From JAIKWW01 sp052169645 (GTDB lineage: Bacteria; Bacillota; Clostridia; Peptostreptococcales; Anaerovoracaceae), in assembly GCA_052169645.1 (NCBI GenBank), contig JBQNCA010000038.1, forward strand, positions 1 through 8,692: 8,692 nt of DNA. Direction: 5' to 3'. The notes under the pieces are model-generated. The model made no database searches and was not told the DNA's origin. It worked only from the letters and a program-made list of their open reading frames with translations. Position numbers and translations under genes: made by a program. Shown in pieces: positions 1 through 5,941 of this stretch. Position 1 is the stretch's first letter. Each line of letters starts with the position of its first letter.

Positions 1-1
1 A

Positions 2-46
2 ACTCCTTATGAGGTTTATTATTCAACCTCGTTGCACTTGACTTGA
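2..46 (+). CDS. C-terminal end of a transposase, probably IS30 family (5' part outside window)
   Basis: The frame is open from the window edge to a TGA at 44-46 and reads TPYEVYYSTSLHLT. From family knowledge, a TPxEVF/Y block followed within about ten residues by a short hydrophobic end such as LHLT is typical of the extreme C-terminus of IS30-family DDE transposases. Just after the stop, the sequence ttgacttgacaattcaa reads on the other strand as TTGAATTGTCAAGTCAA. That recalls the AATTGxTCAA-type terminal repeats I remember for IS30 elements, so the right end of the element probably lies within about 20 bases of the stop. Only 14 residues are visible, so the family call rests on a short motif and could be wrong. 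Whether the gene is intact cannot be judged. Confidence 0.45.
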   Translation, partial: TPYEVYYSTSLHLT

Positions 47-294
47 CAATTCAAAATCAAAAAAAGAAGCATCTAAGAAACGAATCATAGGAGATTCGAT
101 AACTGTAATGCCGATAATTGTGATAAAATGATGATGGTGATATATATAAGTATATTTATCATAAATTGATATATTTTAAAACCCATAAGTCTTTTTATTT
201 ACTTTTAAGTGAAAAAAAGTGGCGTTTTATGATATATATACTGGAAAATCATGTAAAAATTAAAAAATAATTAAGAAATTGTTTTTAATAACAC
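47..294. other. AT-rich intergenic region without a recognisable gene
   Basis: I see no coding frame of useful length with a ribosome binding site on either strand. The stretch is strongly AT-rich, with runs such as the 11-mer TGATATATATA at 138-148 and again at 230-240. A small inverted repeat, CGAATC (81-86) with GATTCG (93-98), has no T-tract. A longer, imperfect AU hairpin spans about 192-219. The first bases probably include the right end of the insertion sequence. The rest is plausibly upstream control DNA of the adhesin gene, perhaps with AT-rich curvature, but nothing specific can be assigned. Confidence 0.5.
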
Positions 295-323
295 TGTAAC
301 TTTAAGCGATTTATATGTATAAT
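295..323 (+). promoter_or_regulatory. Candidate sigma-A promoter for the surface adhesin
   Basis: A perfect TATAAT -10 hexamer lies at 318-323. It is preceded directly by TG, though not in the exact extended -10 spacing. Seventeen bases upstream is TGTAAC (295-300), a poor match to TTGACA, so the call rests mainly on the -10. Transcription would start near 330 and give a leader of about 115 nt, which would include the inverted repeat at 379-410. Confidence 0.45.
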
Positions 324-378
324 GAGTGAAAAGTATTCTTAATGTTTTGTAAGAAAATTTTAAAATATTAGAATAAAT

Positions 379-410
379 AATCTTTTTGTTTTATTTTTTA
401 CAAAAAGATT
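379..410 (+). promoter_or_regulatory. Perfect 11-bp inverted repeat in the adhesin 5' leader
   Basis: AATCTTTTTGT (379-389) and ACAAAAAGATT (400-410) are exact reverse complements around a 10-base T-rich loop, and two more T follow the right arm. It lies 22 bases before the ribosome binding site (AGGAG, 433-437) of the adhesin and downstream of the candidate promoter. It could be a weak transcription terminator or attenuator, a leader hairpin affecting RNA stability, or a dyad bound by a regulator. The stem has only two G-C pairs, so folding would be weak. Its symmetry is clear; its function is inference. Confidence 0.4.
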
Positions 411-446
411 TTCATCGGCTGATTCAAACAACAGGAGCTAAAATAA

Positions 447-2129
447 ATGAATATACAGAAATTCACGAAAAAAATGTTGTCATTGACTATAGTCTTTGTA
501 ATGCTTTTTTCGGTGATAATCCAAGGCGAACCTGCATTTGCAGCCCCTACCGAGCGTGATAAAACGAAGATTACAGATTTCACTATAACCGATCAAAACG
601 GAGCAGTTCCTTCCGGCGGTTTTAAGACAAGTGATTTTGTGAGAATGAGCATGACATGGGATGCAAGTATATACGACAATACGTTGAAAGAAGGGGATTA
701 TTTTTTTGTAACCTTGCCGAAAGAATTCAGATTCCCGCAAGATCATGATGCATGTAACTTTAATATTACAGCACCGAACGGAACGGATGTAGTTGCAAAG
801 GCTGTTGTCACATCGACATGGGATGAAGGAGGCGGAAGTATAAAGGTATCATTCACAAATTATGTGGAAGATAAATATAATATTAAAGGCACTATGTATT
901 TAAATGCTAATTTTAATGAAGATAAAATTTCCGGAACCGGTAATCACGAGATTTCCGTTTCAATAGGATCTTTCAGTAAAAAAATTAACGTTCCGACAAC
1001 ACCAGCACCGCCACAGAATCCTTTAGTTGAGGAAGTTTTTACTAAATGGTCAGGACAAAGCTTATCAGCGGAAGGTTATGTTCATTGGGCTATTAGAATT
1101 AATCATAAAAAAGCCAATTTCAGTAATGTTGTGATTTCCGATCAGCTTACAGCTGAAAATGGAGATATGGACGGGATACACTATGTTGAGGACAGCTTTG
1201 ATTTATGGAAAGTTGAAATGGATGAGTATGGAAACGAGCAACAGGGCGCCACAAAAGAGAATATAAGCGATAAAATTGTATTTAATCCTGAAAAAACAAG
1301 CTTTACCTATAATATGGGAGCTATAAATGACGGACAACAATACAAACTCAGATATAAAACCACATATAAGCCGGGACTTAAATTAAAGAATAAAGCCAAG
1401 TTTGAAGGCGATAGTAATATTGTTACAGTAGAGAAGTTCTACATCATTGCAAATTCGGGCGGTCAGGGACAAGGTGACCTGACAAGCAAAATAAAGATTG
1501 TAAAGCTTGATTCGGAAAAGAATGAAATCAAGCTTCCGAATGCAAAATTTCAAATTACCAATACAAATAACGGGAATACGATTACTTTGACAACGAATTC
1601 AAACGGCGAGGCCATATCAGATAAGCTTATTCCGGGGAAATACAAAATCAAAGAGACAGAAGCTCCTGCCGGATATATGCTTAGTGAAGAAGAATATTAT
1701 GTCGATGTAACATCAAACGGTGAATGTATAAAAGAAATAAAAAACATTCCTATAAGAACGCCGGGAACTTCAACGACTCCGAAAAACCCACCTAAAGACG
1801 AACCGAAAACACCGCCTGCACCTCCAACAGATAATCCGAAAATACCGCCTAAATCTCCGAATATACCGGGAGATCCGGGATCGGATATCCCCGATGACGG
1901 AGTGCCTATCGGTTCTAAAACTATAAATAAAACTCCTTCAAATGTTAAAAATGTAAACATTGTCAATGATTTAGTACCGAACGCTTTTATCAGTAATATT
2001 ACGGACAACAGACCTAAGCTCCCTCAGACAGGTCAGAATTTCCGGCTCATAGAGCTGCTGTCATTGATAGGCTTGCTTGCAGTTTCTACCGGAATAGTTA
2101 TGAACCTTCGTTCAGGTAAGCGAAACTGA
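447..2129 (+). CDS. LPXTG-anchored surface adhesin with Cna/Sdr-like binding head and SpaA/Cna-B stalk domain
   Basis: This 560-residue protein is exported and then anchored to peptidoglycan by sortase. Residues 1-32 are a Sec signal peptide (KK, hydrophobic stretch, AFA before the cut). Residues about 38-182 look like an SDR-like Ig domain: the GDYFFVTLP strand (83-91) and KVSFTNYVE (133-141), the latter resembling the TYTFTDYVD latch-groove motif of staphylococcal MSCRAMMs. Residues about 195-325 resemble the collagen-binding-type second Ig domain (VHWAIRINH at 212-220). Residues 347-433 form a SpaA/Cna-B-type domain with KIVKLD, IKETEAPAGY and a final IKN. K353, E403 and N433 are the expected isopeptide-bond residues. 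A Pro-rich spacer (about 438-487) is followed by LPQTG (525-529), a hydrophobic segment (533-553) and the basic tail RSGKRN. AGGAG at 433-437 sets the ATG start, nine bases downstream. No sortase gene is in the window. The ligand cannot be told from sequence. Confidence 0.88.
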   Translation: MNIQKFTKKMLSLTIVFVMLFSVIIQGEPAFAAPTERDKTKITDFTITDQNGAVPSGGFKTSDFVRMSMTWDASIYDNTLKEGDYFFVTLPKEFRFPQDHDACNFNITAPNGTDVVAKAVVTSTWDEGGGSIKVSFTNYVEDKYNIKGTMYLNANFNEDKISGTGNHEISVSIGSFSKKINVPTTPAPPQNPLVEEVFTKWSGQSLSAEGYVHWAIRINHKKANFSNVVISDQLTAENGDMDGIHYVEDSFDLWKVEMDEYGNEQQGATKENISDKIVFNPEKTSFTYNMGAINDGQQYKLRYKTTYKPGLKLKNKAKFEGDSNIVTVEKFYIIANSGGQGQGDLTSKIKIVKLDSEKNEIKLPNAKFQITNTNNGNTITLTTNSNGEAISDKLIPGKYKIKETEAPAGYMLSEEEYYVDVTSNGECIKEIKNIPIRTPGTSTTPKNPPKDEPKTPPAPPTDNPKIPPKSPNIPGDPGSDIPDDGVPIGSKTINKTPSNVKNVNIVNDLVPNAFISNITDNRPKLPQTGQNFRLIELLSLIGLLAVSTGIVMNLRSGKRN

Positions 2130-2247
2130 ATAATAAATAATACAGCTGATTTAATAAAATCCATATAAAAGTTTTTAACAGACTTTAAGGGCGATTGATT
2201 AAATTTATCGTATTAATAATAGTATATTAAATATGAATATCTGATAT

Positions 2248-2290
2248 AAAACTCGAACTGATATAAACATCATAATCGGCTCGGGTTTTT
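2248..2290 (+). terminator. Rho-independent terminator of the adhesin gene
   Basis: AAAACTCGA-A-CTGAT (2248-2262) pairs with ATCGG-C-TCGGGTTTT (2275-2289). That gives 14 pairs with two G-U wobbles and one A/C mismatch, around a 12-base loop. The right arm runs into five T (2286-2290). It lies 118 bases after the adhesin stop and separates that gene from the downstream phosphoesterase unit. The A-run on the left arm could also let it work weakly in the other direction. Confidence 0.75.
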
Positions 2291-2454
2291 CAATTTATTT
2301 TGGAGGCGTTAGGAGAGGGTAAGTCAACTTATTTTGAAAGCGATTCGACGAGACGGGAAAAGCAGTTTGTAGATACGATTTGACTTGCATTATAATATAA
2401 TTTAATAGATAATTTAAATTAGAGTTTTTTCTCATAATGTAATCAGGTATTAAA
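2291..2454. other. Intergenic segment between terminator and phosphoesterase, with possible coding remnant
   Basis: After the terminator, an in-frame stretch at 2300-2383 reads 27 codons (start LEALGEGKST, end REKQFVDTI) before TGA. It has less AT bias than the surrounding spacer and a GGAGG at 2302-2306, but no suitably placed start codon. The upstream part of this frame runs back into the terminator, so it is not a gene as it stands. AAGTCAA (2321-2327) and TTGACTT (2380-2386) are perfect inverted copies 52 bases apart. The final 70 bases are AT-rich and should hold the promoter for the next unit. Confidence 0.35.
2380..2408 (+). promoter_or_regulatory. Weak candidate promoter of the phosphoesterase-deoB unit
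   Basis: TTGACT at 2380-2385 is a good -35 match (five of six). The stretch after it, tataatataatttaatag, holds several -10-like hexamers, but the perfect TATAAT copies (2391-2396, 2396-2401) are too close to this -35. Only poorer ones (TTTAAT 2401-2406, TAATAG 2403-2408) have 15-17 base spacing. A promoter here is expected because the preceding gene ends in a terminator; the exact hexamers are uncertain. Confidence 0.3.
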
Positions 2455-3153
2455 ATGAAAATATTTGCCCTTTCAGATACACATCTTTCATTTGCATCGG
2501 ATAAGCCCATGGATATATTCGGAGCTGCATGGAAGAACCATGCGAACAGAATAAAAGAATCATGGATGAAAATTGTATCGGATAAAGATTTGGTAATTGT
2601 GCCGGGCGATATTTCATGGGCTTTAAAATTTGAAGATGCCGTACCTGATCTCACTTGGATTTCAAAGCTTCCGGGAAAAAAAATTTTACTGAAAGGAAAT
2701 CATGATCTTTGGTGGGGCTCTATATCACGTTTAAACAAAATGTTTCCCGACAATATGATATTTCTGCAAAATAACAGCTTTAATTTAAATGCTGTAGGCA
2801 TTTGCGGGAGCAGAGGTTGGAACATACCCATTTCTACTCAGGAATGGAGCAGCCATGATGAAAAGATTTACCGCAGAGAGCTCATAAGACTTGAAATGTC
2901 TTTGAAGTCTGTAGCCGACAATGCTGAGTTTATAATTGCAGCCATGCATTATCCGCCGACGGATAATCAAGGACATGATACAGAATTCACCCGATTATTT
3001 GAAAAATATAATGTGGATTGTGTAATATACGGTCATATACACGGTACAGATGCTTTAAAACATGCATATAACGGAGCGGTTAACGGCATAAGCTACAGGC
3101 TTGTATCTTGTGATACCATAAATTTTAAACCTGTTCTGTTGAAGGAGGTATAA
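2455..3153 (+). CDS. Calcineurin-like metallophosphoesterase (COG1768 type)
   Basis: The 232-residue protein has the full metal-ligand set of the calcineurin-like phosphoesterase fold. DTH (D8, H10) is near the N-terminus, GD at 51-52 is in VPGDISWA, and GNHD (81-84) is followed by LWWG. H165 is in AMHYPP, and GHIH (193-196) is near the end. These residues bind two metal ions, usually Mn or Fe. The compact length without extra domains and the GDISWA and GNHDLWWGS blocks fit the COG1768 'predicted phosphohydrolase' group, whose substrate is, to my knowledge, not established. No signal peptide or membrane segment is seen, so it should be cytosolic. The ribosome binding site is weak (CAGG, 2444-2447). 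Its last codons carry the ribosome binding site of deoB, which suggests linked expression; a nucleotide-related substrate is a guess from that context only. Confidence 0.85.
   Translation: MKIFALSDTHLSFASDKPMDIFGAAWKNHANRIKESWMKIVSDKDLVIVPGDISWALKFEDAVPDLTWISKLPGKKILLKGNHDLWWGSISRLNKMFPDNMIFLQNNSFNLNAVGICGSRGWNIPISTQEWSSHDEKIYRRELIRLEMSLKSVADNAEFIIAAMHYPPTDNQGHDTEFTRLFEKYNVDCVIYGHIHGTDALKHAYNGAVNGISYRLVSCDTINFKPVLLKEV
3142..3148 (+). promoter_or_regulatory. deoB ribosome binding site inside the end of the phosphoesterase gene
   Basis: AAGGAGG overlaps the last codons (Lys-Glu-Val) of the upstream gene and stands six bases before the deoB ATG at 3155. It is the strongest Shine-Dalgarno match in the window. 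The upstream stop (3151-3153) is one base from the start codon, so terminating ribosomes can restart directly. This fixes the deoB start and implies translational coupling. Confidence 0.85.
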
Positions 3154-3154
3154 A

Positions 3155-4333
3155 ATGTCATATGATAAACGTGTGATATTGATTGTAATGGACAGCTTGG
3201 GAGCAGGAGCCATGCCTGATGCAGATATCTATGGTGATGCGGGAGCATTTACAATCAATCATATAGAAGAAAATTATTCTATGAATATTCCCAATCTGTG
3301 CCGAATGGGTTTTAATCATATAGACGGTATCAGAATTGCACATAAAGAAGATGATATAATCGCATCGTATGGCAGAGCCGCAGAAAAATCGAAGGGAAAG
3401 GACACTATTACAGGTCATTGGGAAATTGCCGGTATAATAACAGATACACCTTTTCAAACTTTCACGGATACCGGTTTTCCGAAAAGCTTTATTCATGCAT
3501 TTGAAGAGCGTATAGGGACTAAGGTTATAGGAAATTTTGCAGCCTCCGGTACCGAGATTATAAAAGAACTGGGTGAAGAACACGCAAAAACAGGTTATCC
3601 GATAGTATATACCTCGGCAGACAGCGTATTTCAGATAGCTGCTGATATGTCGGTTATATCGTTGGAGCGCTTGTATGAGATATGCTGTATAGCAAGGGAA
3701 ATGCTGGTCGGAGAGCTTTTAACGGGCAGAGTAATAGCACGTCCTTTTATTGTAAAAGACGGTGAATATATACGGACAGGAGACAGACACGATTATGCCT
3801 TGGATCCTCCTAAGGATACTATATTGAATCTTATTAAAAGACAAGGTAAAGAGATTTGTGCTGTAGGTAAAATCAATGATATCTTTAACGGCTCAGGAAT
3901 AACTGCCTCAATATCGACAAAAAATAACGATGAGGGTATGGATGCAACCATACGTTTTATGAATGAATGTGAAAACGGGTTGATTTTTACAAATCTTGTG
4001 GATTTTGATTCTTTATACGGTCATCGAAGAAATCCTATAGGCTACGGTAAAGCCATAGAGGCTTTTGATAAGAGGCTTTCTGATATTTTAAATATTATGA
4101 AAGCTTCCGATATACTTATATTGTGTGCGGATCATGGGAACGATCCTACGTTTAAGGGTTGGAATCATACAAGAGAACACATTCCTGTAATTGTTTACGG
4201 TAAACATATAGCTCATAATATCAATCTGGGAACGCTCGCTTCCTTTGCCGATATAGGCGCTACTGTATGTGAATACTTGGAAGTGGAAAATACTTGTGAA
4301 GGGACATCATTTTTGAATAAAATTTTCATATGA
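3155..4333 (+). CDS. deoB: Phosphopentomutase
   Basis: DeoB interconverts (deoxy)ribose 1-phosphate and 5-phosphate in the cytosol, linking nucleoside phosphorylase products to central carbon metabolism. The 392 residues match the usual length of the alkaline-phosphatase-superfamily enzyme. Compared from memory with the Bacillus cereus enzyme, all key residues are present. These are metal ligand D13 in VMDSLGAGAMPDA, the phospho-accepting threonine T84 in GKDTITGHWE, and D285 and H290 in VDFDSLYGHRR. They also include D326 and H327 in ADHGND and H338 in NHTRE. The conserved ASGTEI, YTSADSVFQIAA, GRVIARPF and HDYAL blocks are also there, as is the C-terminal FADIGATV...GTSFLN. It follows the metallophosphoesterase by one base. 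No nucleoside phosphorylase, deaminase or deoR-like regulator is in view. No clear terminator follows; the next 120 bases are AT-rich. Confidence 0.96.
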   Translation: MSYDKRVILIVMDSLGAGAMPDADIYGDAGAFTINHIEENYSMNIPNLCRMGFNHIDGIRIAHKEDDIIASYGRAAEKSKGKDTITGHWEIAGIITDTPFQTFTDTGFPKSFIHAFEERIGTKVIGNFAASGTEIIKELGEEHAKTGYPIVYTSADSVFQIAADMSVISLERLYEICCIAREMLVGELLTGRVIARPFIVKDGEYIRTGDRHDYALDPPKDTILNLIKRQGKEICAVGKINDIFNGSGITASISTKNNDEGMDATIRFMNECENGLIFTNLVDFDSLYGHRRNPIGYGKAIEAFDKRLSDILNIMKASDILILCADHGNDPTFKGWNHTREHIPVIVYGKHIAHNINLGTLASFADIGATVCEYLEVENTCEGTSFLNKIFI

Positions 4334-4345
4334 TATATAAAATTT

Positions 4346-4376
4346 TTAACATTATATGAATTGATTTCTGTATAAT
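4346..4376 (+). promoter_or_regulatory. Candidate promoter of hom
   Basis: A perfect TATAAT -10 (4371-4376) directly follows TG, as at the adhesin promoter. The best -35 is TTAACA (4346-4351, five of six) with a longer than optimal 19-base spacer. Transcription would start near 4383 and leave a leader of about 93 nt. In that leader a short dyad, TTAAGC (4406-4411) with GCTTAA (4418-4423), is followed by four T. That dyad could be a weak deoB terminator or attenuator, but it is too small to call. Confidence 0.4.
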
Positions 4377-4463
4377 ACCTTACAAGTATAAAAATTGAAA
4401 TTATTTTAAGCATTTAGGCTTAATTTTGAGGTTTATAAAATTAATATATAAAAATTGTTTTTT

Positions 4464-4470
4464 GGGAGGA
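4464..4470 (+). promoter_or_regulatory. Ribosome binding site deciding the hom start
   Basis: GGGAGGA ends five bases before the ATG at 4476. The same frame is open back to a TTG at 4455, but that start would put this ribosome binding site inside the gene and add seven residues ahead of the usual KVGILGIGNV nucleotide-binding start. The ATG at 4476 is therefore preferred. Confidence 0.85.
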
Positions 4471-4475
4471 TGCTT

Positions 4476-5768
4476 ATGAAAGCTGTTAAAGTCGGAATAC
4501 TCGGAATAGGAAATGTCGCTAAGGGGACATATAGAACTCTGGAACTTAATTGTGAAAAGATAAAGGCTAATACAGGTGTTTGTATTGAAATTACAAAGAT
4601 TCTGAATAGAAATCCTGAAAAAGACAGAGGTATAGACATCCCTCAAAACGTTTATGTCACGGATCCTTATGATATTATAAATGATTCGGAAATTGATATT
4701 GTTGTCGAGCTTATAGGAGGAATTGAGCCTGCAACGGAATTTATGGCGGCATCTTTGTCAAACCGCAAGCATGTAGTAACTGCAAATAAAGCTGCTATAG
4801 CAAAGAACGGACATAAATTGCAGAAACTTGCGGAAGATAATCATGTTATGCTTCGTTTTGAAGCAAGTGTTGCGGGAGGAATTCCTATTATAAATGCAAT
4901 TACGACAGCTCTTTTGTCTAATGAAATAGACGGAATTCTCGGGATAATGAACGGAACCACAAATTATATTTTGACTCAAATGACGGATTGCAACAAGGAT
5001 TATGAATCCGTCCTTCGTGACGCTCAGGAAAAGGGCTTTGCGGAAAAAGATCCTTCCGGAGATGTTAAGGGCTATGATGTGGCGAATAAACTTTCTATTC
5101 TCATGTCTCTGATATTCGGTGTCGAAATTCAACCCGAGGATATTCCTACGCAAGGAATTACAGATATTACAAAAGATGATATAGATTTTGCCACACATTT
5201 CGGATATAAGATAAAACTTTTGGCGGCAGCGGGCATGGTAGGAAATACTGTTGAGTGTAATGTGCAGCCTGCTCTTGTATCTGAGAATCATCCTCTTGCT
5301 TCAGTGAACAATGAATTTAATGCAATATTTCTTAAAGGCAATGCTGTCGATGACTTGATGTTTTACGGAAAGGGAGCGGGTCCGTTGCCTACAGGAAGTG
5401 CGGTAATGGGAGATATTATTGAAATAGCTAAAGCAATAGATAAAGATGCCGCATTTGACCTTCAGCCCTTGCTTAAGTATGATTCAAAACTTAAGTTCAC
5501 AGGCGAGGGTGTGAATCAATATTATATAAGAATGACGGCTGCCGATATGCCAGGAGTTCTGGGAAATATATCATCCACGTTTGGAAAATATAATGTCGGC
5601 ATAGAATCTATGATTCAAAATAGTGCAGGTATTTCTCCAAACGATACGGTTCCTCTTATTTTCATAGTATATGAGATTAACAGAACTGTTTTAGATAAAG
5701 CACTCAATGAAATATTGTCAAATAAATATGCCGTATCGGTGGACAGTGTTATGAGAGTCGAAAGATAA
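4476..5768 (+). CDS. hom: Homoserine dehydrogenase, with C-terminal ACT domain
   Basis: Hom reduces L-aspartate 4-semialdehyde to L-homoserine with NAD(P)H, the branch point to threonine and methionine. From the ATG at 4476 it has 430 residues, the usual size of the monofunctional ACT-containing form. Residues 5-17 are the Rossmann nucleotide loop (VGILGIGNVAKG). VTANKAAIA (101-109) holds K105. The catalytic domain has GGIPI (134-138), IMNGTTNYIL (157-166) and GFAEKDPSGDVKGYDVANKL (187-206). D201 and K205 in that block match the acid and lysine used by the yeast enzyme. An ACT domain follows at about 348-428 (YYIRMTAADMPGVLGNI), the module that usually gives feedback inhibition by threonine. 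It has its own candidate promoter and a strong terminator just after the stop, so it is probably monocistronic. thrB and thrC are not adjacent within the window. Confidence 0.96.
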   Translation: MKAVKVGILGIGNVAKGTYRTLELNCEKIKANTGVCIEITKILNRNPEKDRGIDIPQNVYVTDPYDIINDSEIDIVVELIGGIEPATEFMAASLSNRKHVVTANKAAIAKNGHKLQKLAEDNHVMLRFEASVAGGIPIINAITTALLSNEIDGILGIMNGTTNYILTQMTDCNKDYESVLRDAQEKGFAEKDPSGDVKGYDVANKLSILMSLIFGVEIQPEDIPTQGITDITKDDIDFATHFGYKIKLLAAAGMVGNTVECNVQPALVSENHPLASVNNEFNAIFLKGNAVDDLMFYGKGAGPLPTGSAVMGDIIEIAKAIDKDAAFDLQPLLKYDSKLKFTGEGVNQYYIRMTAADMPGVLGNISSTFGKYNVGIESMIQNSAGISPNDTVPLIFIVYEINRTVLDKALNEILSNKYAVSVDSVMRVER

Positions 5769-5800
5769 TAAAAAATTAGATTTAACCGAATAAAATTCAG

Positions 5801-5838
5801 AGCGCTATACTGTCTGCAAGATATTATAGTGCTTTTTT
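5801..5838 (+). terminator. Rho-independent terminator after hom
   Basis: AGCGCTATA (5801-5809) pairs with TATAGTGCT (5825-5833) as nine pairs including one G-U wobble, around a 15-base loop. The right arm runs into six T (5833-5838). It lies 32 bases after the hom stop and separates hom from ilvA. Confidence 0.85.
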
Positions 5839-5868
5839 ATATGAATATCGGTATTTTAACAAAATTTT

Positions 5869-5900
5869 TTCACTTCAAAGCGATAAAAATGTGGTAATAT
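5869..5900 (+). promoter_or_regulatory. Candidate promoter of the ilvA-ridA-MBL unit
   Basis: A TTCACT (5869-5874, four of six to TTGACA) follows a T-run. A -10-like GGTAATAT (5893-5900) lies 18-20 bases downstream, behind TGTG. A promoter is expected here because a terminator ends the previous gene 31 bases upstream. Hexamer quality is modest, and an AT-rich alternative cannot be excluded. Confidence 0.35.
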
Positions 5901-5926
5901 ATATCAAAATATCAAAAATAATTTTT

Positions 5927-5931
5927 AGGGG
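5927..5931 (+). promoter_or_regulatory. Ribosome binding site deciding the ilvA start
   Basis: AGGGG precedes the ATG at 5942 by ten bases. The frame is open upstream to a GTG at 5891, but those 17 extra codons run through the promoter-like DNA, have no ribosome binding site, and add an extension not usual for the family. The 5942 start, giving MLTLDKIYHA, is preferred. Confidence 0.7.
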
Positions 5932-5941
5932 AATTAATCAT

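Noticed and set aside
11..30. GAGGTT/AACCTC inverted repeat as a terminator or IS terminal repeat
   Set aside because: It lies within the apparent transposase reading frame and has no following T-tract; six bases of symmetry is easily chance.
192..219. Imperfect AU-rich hairpin as a terminator for the upstream insertion sequence
   Set aside because: It has about eleven pairs, including two wobbles and one mismatch, almost no G-C pairs, and is followed by GGCG rather than a T-run.
1697..2008. Open frame on the - strand (103 codons) opposite the Pro-rich part of the adhesin
   Set aside because: It is the Gly/Val-rich mirror of the CCN/CCG proline codons on the other strand, with no ribosome binding site. 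The + strand protein explains the sequence fully.
2321..2386. AAGTCAA/TTGACTT inverted copies as a recombination or attachment site
   Set aside because: Seven bases separated by 52 are expected by chance in this composition, and the right copy doubles as a -35-like sequence.
2295..2654. Open frame on the - strand (119 codons) across the spacer and start of the phosphoesterase
   Set aside because: No ribosome binding site or recognisable motif, and it overlaps a well-supported gene in an all-plus-strand region.
4383..4475. Threonine/isoleucine leader peptide or T-box ahead of hom
   Set aside because: No ATG/GTG-started small frame rich in Thr/Ile codons with a ribosome binding site is present, and the leader is too short and AT-rich for a T-box with its conserved antiterminator.
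4455..4475. TTG-started N-terminal extension of hom
   Set aside because: It would place the strong GGGAGGA inside the gene and lacks its own ribosome binding site.
4758..5291. Long open frame on the - strand (177 codons) inside hom
   Set aside because: Hom is certain in this stretch from its motifs; the opposite frame has low-complexity, Cys/Arg-rich shadow composition and no family resemblance.
5891..5941. GTG-started 17-residue N-terminal extension of ilvA
   Set aside because: It overlaps promoter-like DNA, has no ribosome binding site, and the ATG at 5942 has one and gives the usual family N-terminus.
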